NCBI GenBank assembly: GCA_045105075.1
Contig: JBGCDD010000188.1
Span: forward strand, 1 to 38,896
From: JBGCDD01 sp045105075
Lineage (GTDB): Bacteria > Pseudomonadota > Alphaproteobacteria > Rhodobacterales > Rhodobacteraceae
Direction of reading: 5' to 3'
DNA length: 38,896 nucleotides
Shown here piece after piece: positions 1 through 8,228 of this stretch. The position numbers were made by a program, and so were the translations under genes. The number at the start of each line of letters is the position of its first letter. Within the stretch, counting starts at the first letter, position 1. Below the pieces are notes generated by a model. The model did no database searches and was not told where the DNA came from. It saw only the letters and a program-made list of their open reading frames with translations.

Positions 1-1
1 C

Positions 2-79
2 ATTGCCCGCCGTGCCAGCGCCCGTGCCGGCCATGGCTGGATTATGGACATTTATCTGCTGCGCAAATGCCGGACGTAA
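2..79 (+). CDS. C-terminal end of an unidentified gene (5' end outside window)
   Basis: Frame 2 is open from the window edge to a TAA at 77-79 and gives 25 codons ending in a basic tail (LLRKCRT). The third codon positions are mostly G or C, as in the genuine genes here, which is why I treat it as the tail of a real plus-strand gene and not as chance. It is too short to assign to a family. It would converge on the minus-strand SDR gene ending at 179. The 99 bp between them show no clear terminator. Confidence 0.4.
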   Translation: MARRASARAGHGWIMDIYLLRKCRT

Positions 80-178
80 TGGGCGCGCTGAGGTGTTCCT
101 GTGTCGCGGGGCCGGCGCGGGGGCATCACTGGCGCGCAGACGGGTGTCGCAGATCAACCGTCGGCTTGGGATCGGTGC

Positions 179-925
179 CTAGAACAACCCCGGCTGCAGC
201 GGCGAGGCCGAGGTCATGCCACCGTCGACCGTCAGGCATTGCCCGGTGACATAGCTGGCCTGATCCGAGCCAAGCCAGGCCACCGCGTTAGCGATATCGT
301 CGGGCGCGCCAAACCGGCCCACCGGGTGGCGTGCAAGAGCGTCGGATTTGGCGCGTGCCGGGTCCTGCGCCAGGGCAAAGGCGTCTTCGGCCATCTCGGT
401 CATGATCCAGCCCGGGCTGACCGCATTGCAGCGCACATCAGGGCCGTGATCCACCGCGATCGAGCGGGTCAGAGCGTGTACGAACCCCTTGGACGCATTG
501 TAAAGCGCCATCTGAGGGTCTGAAACATGTCCCGAAATCGAGCCAATGTTGACGATGCTGCCTTTGGTTTGCATCAGTTGCGGCAACGCGGCGCGGCACA
601 TGTTGAACACCCCGCGTGCGTTCACCCCCATCACCAGATCCCAGTCGTCATCGGTGCTGCTGTCTATTGTTTTTTCAACCTGCACACCGGCGTTGTTGAC
701 GAGCAGCGCCAACGGGCCAAACCGGGTTTGTGCTGCGTCCACCATCGTGTGCGCGACACTTGGGTCCGCCACATCGCCGGTGATCCAATGAACGGCTGCG
801 TCCAGGGTCTCGGGTCGCGCACCGCGCCCACAGGTGATGACCGGGCGGCCATCCGCCAGCAACCGGGCCACAATCGCGGCGCCAATGCCACGGCTGCCGC
901 CTGTAACGAAGGCTGGTCCGGTCAT
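179..925 (-). CDS. SDR family NAD(P)-dependent oxidoreductase
   Basis: This is a classical short-chain dehydrogenase of about 248 residues, the usual family size. The cofactor-binding glycine motif TGGSRGIG is at residues 8-15 and the NNAG motif at 77-80. The catalytic set is Ser near 129 with Y142-x3-K146 in YNASK. An SPGW motif follows, and the C-terminus is the usual VDGGM type. I chose the ATG at 925 and not the upstream 973 because translation from 925 puts the Rossmann strand at the N-terminus and the ATG overlaps the stop of the upstream SDR gene as ATGA, which suggests translational coupling. It is last in the Rieske/sulfatase/SDR/SDR operon and probably oxidises an alcohol intermediate of that pathway. 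The substrate cannot be read from sequence. A 3-oxoacyl-ACP reductase-like role is possible but less likely in this context. Confidence 0.88.
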   Translation of the reverse strand: MTGPAFVTGGSRGIGAAIVARLLADGRPVITCGRGARPETLDAAVHWITGDVADPSVAHTMVDAAQTRFGPLALLVNNAGVQVEKTIDSSTDDDWDLVMGVNARGVFNMCRAALPQLMQTKGSIVNIGSISGHVSDPQMALYNASKGFVHALTRSIAVDHGPDVRCNAVSPGWIMTEMAEDAFALAQDPARAKSDALARHPVGRFGAPDDIANAVAWLGSDQASYVTGQCLTVDGGMTSASPLQPGLF

Positions 926-1707
926 AGTTTCATCTGCTGGACCTGCGCGGTCAGCCCGCCGTCCAACACCCAAAGCTGACCACTGGCGTAGCGCGCCTCG
1001 TCGCCGGCCAGCCAGTTGACCAGATTGGCGATGTCATCAGGCGTGCCATAGCGGCGCATCGGGTGCACATCGCGCACGGCCTTTTGCAGGGTGTCAATGG
1101 TGCCGCCATCGCCACCCGAGCCATCGCCCTCAAAGAAGGATTGCAACATCGGCGTGTCGATATAGCCGGGGCAAACCGCGTTGACGCGGATGCCTTCGGG
1201 GCCATGGTCGCAGGCCATCGCCTTGGTCAACGCGTGCACGGCCCCTTTTGTGGCGCAATAAGCGGCCAACCCCGGATCGGCGATGAACCCGTCATAGGAG
1301 CCAAAATTGATCACGCTGGCGCCTTTTGATGTGCGCAACAGCGGCAGCGCGTATTTGCAGGTGAGAAACGTGCCGGTGACATTGACCGCAAACGATCGGT
1401 TCCATTCCGCCAGCGACGTGTCTTCGATGGTCTTTTCGATCTCGATCCCGGCGGCATTGACCAGAATGTCGAGCGTGCCGTGGTCTTGGGTGACCTGATA
1501 CATCGCGGCCATCACGCTGGCCTCGTCGGTGACATCCAGCTGCAAAAAACCATCGGGTGGGCCAGCTTGACCGATCGATCCGCCGGCGTCGAGATCGCAG
1601 GCATAGACCGTGGCGCCCTCGCGTTGAAACCTGTCGCAAATGGCGCGGCCAATGCCACCGCGTCCGCCGGTGACCAGCGCGACCCTGCCGCTCAATGATT
1701 GGCTCAT
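922..1707 (-). CDS. SDR family NAD-dependent oxidoreductase
   Basis: A second classical SDR of 261 residues, clearly paralogous to its downstream neighbour. It has TGGRGGIG at residues 13-20, NAAG at 84-87, Ser near 137 and Y150-x3-K154 in YCATK. An acidic residue closes the second beta strand (Asp38), which in SDRs usually favours NAD over NADP. The ATG at 1707 overlaps the TGA of the sulfatase gene (ATGA), and its own TGA overlaps the next start, so the operon reads through without gaps. Upstream in-frame codons to 1821 encode non-conserved sequence inside the sulfatase gene and were discarded. Two similar SDRs side by side suggest either two successive alcohol/carbonyl oxidations or the handling of two stereoisomers. 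This is inference from context. Confidence 0.88.
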   Translation of the reverse strand: MSQSLSGRVALVTGGRGGIGRAICDRFQREGATVYACDLDAGGSIGQAGPPDGFLQLDVTDEASVMAAMYQVTQDHGTLDILVNAAGIEIEKTIEDTSLAEWNRSFAVNVTGTFLTCKYALPLLRTSKGASVINFGSYDGFIADPGLAAYCATKGAVHALTKAMACDHGPEGIRVNAVCPGYIDTPMLQSFFEGDGSGGDGGTIDTLQKAVRDVHPMRRYGTPDDIANLVNWLAGDEARYASGQLWVLDGGLTAQVQQMKL

Positions 1708-3203
1708 TCCGGTTGCTCCTTTTGAGGCGGCGGATAACGTTTGCGGTCGGCCACGTCGATCCAATCCATGTGATTGCGTACAAATTCCTGCGCCGCATCG
1801 CGCGGCGGCGTGTAATCCCACGACACCAGCGTGCCTTGTTCCATTGCGTGCTGAACGGCGCGGCGGCGGTGTTGGCTGGACAAGATCCGCGCGCGCAAGG
1901 CGTCACTGTCCCACCGGGCGTCGGCCTCGGTTTGGAACTGGGCCACAAATTCGGGGTGGTCGGGCGCCAGATTGGTTTGCTCCAGCGGGTCGGTGATCAC
2001 GTCAAACAGCAGTGGTGGATCGCCTTTGGACCAGATGAATTTATGCGCGCCGCGCCGGATCATACCAATGGGGTTCACCGCGCATTCGGCGCAATATTCG
2101 CCGTGAACTGTGCGCTTGGGGGCGGCGGCGCCGTGCAGCAAAGGCACCAGCGATGCGCCGTCACTGTCGGGCGTGGGTGCGTGGGCCAGATCACAGAAGG
2201 TGGCGCGCAGATCGACCAGTGACACCGGCGCATCGCAGCGTCCTTGCACGATGCCCGGCCCGGCGCAGACCAGCGGCACGCGGGCGGAATGTTCCAGAAA
2301 CGACATCTTGTACCATAGCCCGTGCTCGCCCAGATGATCGCCGTGATCCGAGGTGACAATAATGACGGTGTTGTCGAGCTGATCGGACTCTTCCAGCGCT
2401 TTGACGATCACACCGACCTGGGCATCAAAAAAGCTGACATTGGCGAAATAGGCCCGGCGAGCGGTGCGGATTTGCGCATCTGAGACGGGGGTGACATCGC
2501 CCGCCGCACCAACACGCAGCCGCTGGCTGTGGCGGTCCTGCGCAGGCGGCGTTTCGGGCAGATCAATGTCGGCGCCGTCGTACAAATCCCACCATTCGGG
2601 CCGGGCCAGATAGGGGTCGTGGGGGTGGATCAGGCTGACCACCAGCGCAAAAGGCGCGCTGCGTTGCATGGCATAGTCAAAGATCTGACGGCGCGCCAAA
2701 AAGGTCGTTTCCTCGTCGTAATCATATTGAAAGCTGGTGGTGACCCGCCCGGCTTGGCGCACCGCATCCATATTGTGATACCACTTGTCGATGCGCGCCT
2801 CGGGCTGGTCCCAATCGGGCGTCCAGGCGTGATCTGCGGGATAAATGTCGGTTGTCAGGCGGCGCTCAAACCCATGGAGCTGGTCGGGGCCAACAAAATG
2901 CATCTTGCCGGACAGACAGGTGTGATAGCCCGCGCTGCGCAGGTCATGGGCGAAACTGGGCCAGGTTGCCCCAAATTCGGCGCCATTGTCCCAGGTTTCA
3001 ATCCGCGAAATCATCTGCCCGGTCATCATCGACGCCCGCGACGGCGCACATAGCGGCGTGTTGCAATAAGCGGCGTCAAAGCGCATGCCGCGCGCGGCCA
3101 GTGCATCGATATGGGGCGTTTTCACCAGCGGGTGGCCATAGGTGCCCAGAAACTGCGGCGCCAGTTGGTCGGCCATGATCAGCACGATATTGGGCGCGCT
3201 CAC
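1704..3203 (-). CDS. betC: Choline-sulfatase-type (BetC-like) type I sulfatase
   Basis: This 499-residue alkaline-phosphatase-superfamily sulfatase hydrolyses sulfate esters, in BetC relatives choline-O-sulfate to choline plus sulfate. The sulfatase signature C52-A-P-S-R56 holds the cysteine that a maturase converts to formylglycine. Metal-binding ADQ lies near residue 12, and a SDHGDHLGEHG block gives the second metal site. A long central stretch around CLSGKMHFVGPDQLHGF and the DIYPADHAWTPDW block resembles the choline-sulfatase subfamily more than generic sulfatases, and the C-terminal RNHMDW segment matches the BetC-type tail. There is no signal peptide, so the enzyme is cytoplasmic. The start is GTG, overlapping the Rieske stop as GTGA. 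A maturing FGE is not encoded in this operon. The substrate might be another sulfated alcohol, since betA, betB and betI are absent nearby. Confidence 0.82.
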   Translation of the reverse strand: MSAPNIVLIMADQLAPQFLGTYGHPLVKTPHIDALAARGMRFDAAYCNTPLCAPSRASMMTGQMISRIETWDNGAEFGATWPSFAHDLRSAGYHTCLSGKMHFVGPDQLHGFERRLTTDIYPADHAWTPDWDQPEARIDKWYHNMDAVRQAGRVTTSFQYDYDEETTFLARRQIFDYAMQRSAPFALVVSLIHPHDPYLARPEWWDLYDGADIDLPETPPAQDRHSQRLRVGAAGDVTPVSDAQIRTARRAYFANVSFFDAQVGVIVKALEESDQLDNTVIIVTSDHGDHLGEHGLWYKMSFLEHSARVPLVCAGPGIVQGRCDAPVSLVDLRATFCDLAHAPTPDSDGASLVPLLHGAAAPKRTVHGEYCAECAVNPIGMIRRGAHKFIWSKGDPPLLFDVITDPLEQTNLAPDHPEFVAQFQTEADARWDSDALRARILSSQHRRRAVQHAMEQGTLVSWDYTPPRDAAQEFVRNHMDWIDVADRKRYPPPQKEQPE

Positions 3204-4339
3204 CCGGTTGCTCCGGCGTAAGCCTCCAGCACCAGCCCATGAAAATGATGCACCGCATGTTCGGATTTGCCCGACCCGTCCGGGTCATGCACGATGCGGC
3301 CCTGTTGGAACGCAGGGGTTTCCATGCCGCGCTGCACGCTTTCCACCAAACCGATGTCTTCGAGCTGCAACACCTCGTCGATATAGCGGATCGCGTCCTG
3401 TTCGGCGGCGTCGGGCTCGGGCGTTTCCAGATAGAAATCATAGGTTTCAAAGGTGCGGTTTTCACTGACCGGGATGATGTTCATCACAATCATGCTGGAG
3501 CGTCCTGGATAGCGCATCAGGCAGGTGTTGGGCCACAACCACCACACCGCATGGGTGCGCACCGACGCGTTTGAGACGTCGTACGCGCTGTTGGCGGCTT
3601 GGCCCGCATCGGCCATATGCGAGGAATAAATTCCATGGGTGGTCACCTTGTAGGTCTCCATATCCACCAGATCGCAGAAATCCTTGTGCGCGGTCGGGCA
3701 GTGGTAACATTCCAGAAAATTATCGACGACGTTCTTCCAGTTCGAGCGGATCTCATAGGTCAGCCGGTGCCCGAACGTCAGCTTGTCGACATCGGGCGCC
3801 CAATGGCGAATTTCGGTTTCCAGATTGCCAGTTTGCGCGGACAGCGACGCGGCATCCGGGTCAAGATTGACATAGACAAAGCCGCAAAACGCTTCGACCT
3901 GCACCGCGCTGAGGCAAATTTCGTTCGGGTCGAACTGTTCCAGATGTTGTGTGTGCGGCGCGCGCACCAAGGCCCCGTCAAGCGCATAAACCCAAGCGTG
4001 ATAGGGGCACATGATACGGCTGGTGTTTCCCGACCCCGACAGCAACACATGCGCGCGGTGCTGGCAGACGTTGTAAAACGCGCGCAAATGGCCGTCGCGC
4101 CCACGCACCACAGCGATGGGATGGCCGGCAATCTCAGCCGTGGTGAAATCCCCCGGTGCGCGTAGTTTTTCGACGTGACACACCCATTGCCAGCTGCGTG
4201 CCAAAATCGCCGAACGATCGATCTGGTGAAACTGCGCATCGGTATAGGCATCGGCCATTAACGAAGACGAGCGCGCGGGGTTGGCATTATAGCCACGGCG
4301 CATACGGGCCAACAGATCGCCGTTCAGAGTTTGGGTCAT
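3200..4339 (-). CDS. Rieske non-heme iron oxygenase alpha subunit (quaternary-amine monooxygenase-like)
   Basis: A 379-residue ring-hydroxylating-type oxygenase. The Rieske [2Fe-2S] ligands are C92-x-H94 and C111-x2-H114. The mononuclear iron site is in the segment around NFLECYHCPTAH, with H213 and H218 and acidic residues D206 and E210 that could carry intersubunit electron transfer. Length and motif context are closest to the oxygenases that demethylate or cleave quaternary amines (CntA/YeaW carnitine oxygenase, GbcA glycine-betaine monooxygenase, stachydrine demethylase). That subfamily assignment is inferred, not proven. No ferredoxin reductase partner is visible, so electrons must come from elsewhere. 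I chose the ATG at 4339 because the upstream extension to 4576 is not conserved-looking and lacks the usual N-terminal pattern. It is the first gene of the minus operon, and its promoter should lie in 4340-4784. Confidence 0.85.
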   Translation of the reverse strand: MTQTLNGDLLARMRRGYNANPARSSSLMADAYTDAQFHQIDRSAILARSWQWVCHVEKLRAPGDFTTAEIAGHPIAVVRGRDGHLRAFYNVCQHRAHVLLSGSGNTSRIMCPYHAWVYALDGALVRAPHTQHLEQFDPNEICLSAVQVEAFCGFVYVNLDPDAASLSAQTGNLETEIRHWAPDVDKLTFGHRLTYEIRSNWKNVVDNFLECYHCPTAHKDFCDLVDMETYKVTTHGIYSSHMADAGQAANSAYDVSNASVRTHAVWWLWPNTCLMRYPGRSSMIVMNIIPVSENRTFETYDFYLETPEPDAAEQDAIRYIDEVLQLEDIGLVESVQRGMETPAFQQGRIVHDPDGSGKSEHAVHHFHGLVLEAYAGATG

Positions 4340-4784
4340 GACACAGGCCTGTGTTTGAGGGATCTTGTCGCGGCGATGAAGCGCACTGTACCGCCATATG
4401 GGTTTTGGCATCAAACGCGGGTTGCGCGCCGCACACAAGACCATTTCGCGCGGTGCCTGTGCGGGGGCGGCCAAAATCCCAGCGCATATAGGGCGTGACA
4501 CCGTTGAATTTTGACCGACCCACGCAGAATTCACGTGCGGGTGGTGGGACGGATTGGTATGGATCAGGCGGCGCAAAATGCGCGCGGGTTTGGCCCATGG
4601 AGCACCAGATTTTGAGCATGCGGCACGCCATTTGCAATTTGACCGACATTTGGAAGCGAGGGGCGCAGAGCGCGGTGATGGTGGCCTCGATCAGTCGCCG
4701 CACGCGGTGCAGGGCGTTGAAAACCGGCGGTCTTGGTTGCGGCATACGAGCGCTGTTCGATCGCGCAGCCCAAAGTGGCGCGCG
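4340..4784. other. 445-bp divergent intergenic region, no gene supported
   Basis: This stretch separates the Rieske start (minus) from the EamA start (plus), so it should hold promoters for both. I see no convincing -35/-10 pair and no long inverted repeat. Open frames cross it on both strands but give basic, Cys- and Trp-rich translations unlike the neighbours. It is long for a simple divergent promoter, so a decayed gene or a small RNA is possible but unsupported. Confidence 0.5.
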
Positions 4785-5645
4785 ATGACGGCGCCGACGC
4801 TGTTGGCGCTGGCGGCAGCGGCGGTTTGGGGCCTGTGGTGGATCCCGATCCGCTACCTGGAATCGCTGGGTCTGAGCGGTGCCGAGGGCGGATTGGTGAT
4901 GAACGGCGGCGCGCTTTTGGTCAGTCTGGTGTTGTGCGTTGTATTGCGCCAGGGCTTTGGCCTGTCACTGCGCGCGGTATTGGGGGCGGCGCTGATCGGC
5001 GTGGCGATTTCAACCTATTCGGTGGCGCTGACCTATTCCGATGTGGTGCGGGTGGTGTTGTTGTTCTATCTCGCCCCCGCCTGGAGCAAAATCATCGAGT
5101 GGGGCTTTTTGCACATGCCGTGGCGGTGGACGTCGTCGGTGGCGCTGATTGCAGCTTTGGTCGGCGCGTTTTTGGTTATGGGCGCAGATTTCGGCAGCGA
5201 TGCCTGGCGTTTGGGCGATGGTTTGGCGGTGTTGTCGGGGATGGCCTGGGCGGCGGGGGCGGCGCTGGTTTTCACCGCAAACCCGGCGCGGCCGCTGGCC
5301 TTGACGGTGGCGACCAGCTTGTGCGCGGTGCTGATCAGTTTTGGCTTTGCGCTGCTACAGGGGCTCAGCTGGCCGATCCCTGTGTCGGCGGCGGGATTGG
5401 GCGCCGGGGTTGGGGCGGTCTTTGTTCTGCCAATCCTTGTGGCCACGCTGTGGAGCGCGCAAAAACTTGCGCCTGCCACTCTCAGTTTCCTGCTCACCGC
5501 TGAAATCCTGTCCGGCATCCTTTCGGGTGCGTTGTTGGCGGGGGAGCCTTTTGGACGGCTTCAGATGGCTGGCGCTGTTTTGGTTGTTCTGGGCGCGATG
5601 GTTGAAATTGTGCCCTCGATGATGCGCCCGGCGGCGCGGTCTTAG
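4785..5645 (+). CDS. EamA/DMT-superfamily transporter
   Basis: A 286-residue inner-membrane protein with about ten hydrophobic helices arranged as two five-helix EamA halves. The first half begins at the N-terminus (PTLLALAAAAVWGLWWIPIR) and the second starts near residue 145 (GDGLAVLSGMAWAAGAALVF). DMT proteins of this class usually export metabolites or amino acids; the substrate cannot be told here. I chose the ATG at 4785 because it places a transmembrane helix immediately at the N-terminus, whereas the in-frame extension upstream is basic and soluble-looking. The Shine-Dalgarno sequence is weak. It diverges from the Rieske operon, which may mean a linked role in substrate or product traffic. 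Its stop overlaps the pleD-like gene by 4 bp in convergent orientation. Confidence 0.82.
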   Translation: MTAPTLLALAAAAVWGLWWIPIRYLESLGLSGAEGGLVMNGGALLVSLVLCVVLRQGFGLSLRAVLGAALIGVAISTYSVALTYSDVVRVVLLFYLAPAWSKIIEWGFLHMPWRWTSSVALIAALVGAFLVMGADFGSDAWRLGDGLAVLSGMAWAAGAALVFTANPARPLALTVATSLCAVLISFGFALLQGLSWPIPVSAAGLGAGVGAVFVLPILVATLWSAQKLAPATLSFLLTAEILSGILSGALLAGEPFGRLQMAGAVLVVLGAMVEIVPSMMRPAARS

Positions 5646-7039
5646 GCGGCGTCCTGAAACAGGGTGACCTGATTGCGCCCGGCGTCCTTGGCTTTGTAAA
5701 GCGCGCGGTCGGCCTGCTGGATCAGCGCCTCGGATGTCAGTTCCGCGCTGTTGGGCAAACAATGACCCTGCGGCGGGGCCACCACCAATCCGATACTGGT
5801 GGTCAGCGAGATCGGATGCTCCAAGCCATCGACCACAAAAGGTTTCGAATTGATTTCCCGGCACAACCGGTCCGCCACACGGGTCGCCTGGGCACCGTCG
5901 GTTTCGGGCATCACAACCATGAATTCTTCGCCGCCGACACGCGCAATCATGTCGCAAGGGCGCAATTGGCTGCGCAGGCGGCGGGCGGTTTCGATCAACA
6001 CCGCATCACCGGCGGGGTGGCCATATTGGTCGTTGATTTGTTTGAAATGGTCCAGATCGGCCAGCATCAGCGCAAACTGATGGCCGTTTTCCGCAGCCTC
6101 GCGGGCGATGGACGCCAACCGAGGCAGGGCATAGCGGCGATTGTAAAGCCCGGTCATCGGGTCCAGCACCGCCGCACGCAGGCCATTTTTCACCGTGGCG
6201 CGCAGCTGATCAGCGCGGGCCTTGCGTTTGAGTTGCAGCGAGATGCGCAATGCCAGTTCGTCGGCAAAAAAGCCCTCTTGCATCACATCATGGGCGCCGC
6301 GATCCAGCGCATCGGCCGAAATTCCGGCCGCACCGGGTCCCGTGACGGCAATGATCGCCGCGTGGCGTGTCGCAGTGCGGGCGTGCAGATCCGCAAGCAG
6401 GCGCAGCCCGGCGGGTGCTGCGGGCCCGGTGACCTCAACCACGATGGCATCTGGCACAGGCGCGCTCATCAGGCCGTGGATGTCGGTCATCCGGTGGGTT
6501 TGCAGATGGTGGTTCATCTTCGACTTCAGTCGCGATTGCCAGATGGCTCCGGTGGCCGCGTCCTGGGTCACCAAGGCGATGCGCGCGGCTGTGGCGAAGG
6601 CCGCGACAGGCTCGGCAAAGCCAAGTGCGCTTGAGGTGCCGTCGCGCACGCTCAGATCATCGGCGCTGTCTCGGGCGCGGATCAGCGAGCGGATCCGCGC
6701 CTGCAAAATCACATCGTCCAGCGGGTGGCTGAGAACATCGTCCAGCCCCGCCGCAAGTGCCGTCAAGCGGCCCAGTTTGTCGTTCTGTTCGGTGATGGCA
6801 ACCACGGGGATACTGGCCAGGGCCCGCTCGGCGCGCAGCAAATCACGCACGGCGATGGCATCGCCATCAGGCAGAGTCATGGCGGTGATAATCAGGTCGG
6901 GCAACGTGCGCCGCACTGTGTCAACCAACCCCTCCACGCAATCGGACTGCACCACGCGGTAATAAGCGGATGACAGCTGCACTTTGAGCATGATGCGATT
7001 GGTTGCGACACCATCAAGGATGAGTATTGTCCCCTGCAT
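5642..7039 (-). CDS. pleD: PleD-like REC-REC-GGDEF diguanylate cyclase with degenerate receivers
   Basis: This 465-residue protein has the PleD layout: receiver 1 (about 1-125), receiver-like 2 (about 150-280) and a GGDEF domain (about 295-465). The cyclase site reads GGEEF, an active variant. An allosteric I-site R-P-C-D lies exactly five residues before it, so it should make c-di-GMP and be product-inhibited. Both receivers look unable to take a phosphoryl group in the usual way. The usual aspartate is Ala in receiver 1 (PDLIITAMTLPD) and Glu in receiver 2 (PDAIVVEV), and the acidic pair at the start of receiver 1 is reduced to D-G. Regulation may therefore be by dimer contacts or a partner and not by DivJ/PleC-type phosphorylation. 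It is monocistronic and divergent from the DUF3572 gene. Confidence 0.9.
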   Translation of the reverse strand: MQGTILILDGVATNRIMLKVQLSSAYYRVVQSDCVEGLVDTVRRTLPDLIITAMTLPDGDAIAVRDLLRAERALASIPVVAITEQNDKLGRLTALAAGLDDVLSHPLDDVILQARIRSLIRARDSADDLSVRDGTSSALGFAEPVAAFATAARIALVTQDAATGAIWQSRLKSKMNHHLQTHRMTDIHGLMSAPVPDAIVVEVTGPAAPAGLRLLADLHARTATRHAAIIAVTGPGAAGISADALDRGAHDVMQEGFFADELALRISLQLKRKARADQLRATVKNGLRAAVLDPMTGLYNRRYALPRLASIAREAAENGHQFALMLADLDHFKQINDQYGHPAGDAVLIETARRLRSQLRPCDMIARVGGEEFMVVMPETDGAQATRVADRLCREINSKPFVVDGLEHPISLTTSIGLVVAPPQGHCLPNSAELTSEALIQQADRALYKAKDAGRNQVTLFQDAA

Positions 7040-7132
7040 GTATCACCTTTCGTCCCTTGCTTTCGAATTGAAACAAGTTCTTTATGATTGGGGTTAACAA
7101 ACCCTTTCCCTTCAACCAAAAGGTGAGTCATT
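7040..7132. promoter_or_regulatory. Divergent promoter region between pleD-like gene and DUF3572-HAD operon
   Basis: These 93 bp must hold both divergent promoters. An inverted repeat GGGTT-AACA-AACCC lies at 7091-7104 and includes the palindrome GTTAAC, a plausible operator or hairpin. AT-rich sequence at 7062-7100 is suited to a promoter, but I cannot fix a -35/-10 pair with correct spacing. An AAAGGTGAG ribosome-binding site at about 7119-7127 precedes the TTG start of the DUF3572 gene. Confidence 0.35.
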
Positions 7133-7417
7133 TTGCAGATTTCTGCTGATGCGGCCGAAACACTGGCATTGCAGGTTTTGGCCTGGCTGGTCGGCCAAGA
7201 TGATCTTTTACCAGTGTTTTTAGGCGCGACCGGGGCGTCAAAAGACGATTTGCGCAGCCAGGCCGCAGCGCCTGAATTTTTGGGCGCGGTTTTGGATTTT
7301 CTGATGATGGACGATGCCTGGGTGATTCAGTTCTGCGATGCCAATGCCGTGCCCTACGATAGAATCATGCCGGCGCGCATGGCTTTGCCGGGCGGGGAAC
7401 AGGTGCACTGGACATGA
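7133..7417 (+). CDS. DUF3572 family protein
   Basis: A small acidic alpha-helical protein of 94 residues, the normal size of DUF3572, a family of unknown function common in Alphaproteobacteria. Recognisable features are the opening block AAETLALQVLAWLVGQDDLL, the LGATGAS turn, and the FLMMDDAWVIQFC and PARMALPGG segments. The start is TTG at 7133. A strong AAAGGTGAG site sits at the right distance, no in-frame ATG precedes the conserved block, and the GTG at 7123 is out of frame. Its stop overlaps the next gene as ATGA, so it is translationally coupled to the HAD phosphatase. The pairing suggests a shared housekeeping role, but function is unknown. Confidence 0.82.
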   Translation: MQISADAAETLALQVLAWLVGQDDLLPVFLGATGASKDDLRSQAAAPEFLGAVLDFLMMDDAWVIQFCDANAVPYDRIMPARMALPGGEQVHWT

Positions 7418-8115
7418 GTGCGCGCGCAATCAAGGGCCTGTTATTTGACAAAGACGGCACCCTGTTTGATTTCGCCGCCACCTGGGAGCAATGGGCCGCG
7501 GCGTTTTTGGTGCGCGCGTTTGAGGGTGACACGGGGCTTGCCAGTCAAGCGGGTCAGACCATCGGTTTTGATCTGGAGCAGCGAAAATTCAAACCCGGCA
7601 GCGTTGTGGTGGCTGGCACTCCGGGCGAGATCGCCCAGGCATTGGCGCCGTTTTTGCCCAAAATGAACCAGCATCAGATCATCGATTTGCTCAACAGCGA
7701 GGCCGAGATTGCCGAACAGACGCCCGCTGTGCCTTTGATGCCGTTCCTGACGGACTTGCGTCAACGGGATCTGCGATTGGGCGTGGCCACCAATGATGCA
7801 CAGGCGCCAGCTGTGGCGCATCTGGCTTCAGCAGGAGTGCTGAACATGTTTGATTTTGTCGCCGGTTTTGATGCCGGTTTTGGCGCCAAACCTGCGCCAG
7901 GGCAGCTGCTGGCCTTTGCCGATCAGGTCAACATCGCGCCGCAAGATGTGGCGATGGTGGGCGACAGCGCCCATGATCTGCTGGCCGGGCGCGCGGCGGG
8001 CATGCACACGATTGGCGTGCTCACCGGGCTGGCCTCGGCGCAAGATCTGGCGCCGCTTGCGGATGTGGTGCTGCGCGATATCGGCGAGATTCCGGGTTGG
8101 CTCGACGCGCGCTGA
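7414..8115 (+). CDS. HAD-superfamily phosphatase (phosphoglycolate phosphatase-like)
   Basis: A 233-residue cytosolic HAD hydrolase. Motif I is FDKDGTLFDF with the nucleophile Asp12 and acid/base Asp14, motif II is the ATND region, motif III a Lys in FGAKPAPGQ, and motif IV is GDSAHD. The alpha-helical insert after motif I is a C1-type cap, as in phosphoglycolate phosphatase, beta-phosphoglucomutase and related enzymes. Substrate is not determined by these motifs, so no gene symbol is given. Its ATG overlaps the DUF3572 stop. Confidence 0.85.
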   Translation: MSARAIKGLLFDKDGTLFDFAATWEQWAAAFLVRAFEGDTGLASQAGQTIGFDLEQRKFKPGSVVVAGTPGEIAQALAPFLPKMNQHQIIDLLNSEAEIAEQTPAVPLMPFLTDLRQRDLRLGVATNDAQAPAVAHLASAGVLNMFDFVAGFDAGFGAKPAPGQLLAFADQVNIAPQDVAMVGDSAHDLLAGRAAGMHTIGVLTGLASAQDLAPLADVVLRDIGEIPGWLDAR

Positions 8116-8144
8116 CCTGCGCCTTGGGCCGACAGTCAAATAAA

Positions 8145-8163
8145 TGCGACACCATCTGTCGCA
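8145..8163. promoter_or_regulatory. Perfect inverted repeat, possible operator upstream of the MttB-like gene
   Basis: TGCGACA and TGTCGCA flank a 5-nt spacer (CCATC), giving a perfect 7-bp dyad 66 bp before the MttB-like ATG and 29 bp after the HAD stop. No T-run follows, so a transcription-factor site is more likely than a terminator. The spacing fits a small dimeric repressor, but the regulator cannot be named. Confidence 0.35.
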
Positions 8164-8228
8164 GCCAGACCACCATTTGCCAAACGGATGGGGCCTGCTG
8201 AGCGTCAGGCAACGCGAGGGAGTCCGTC

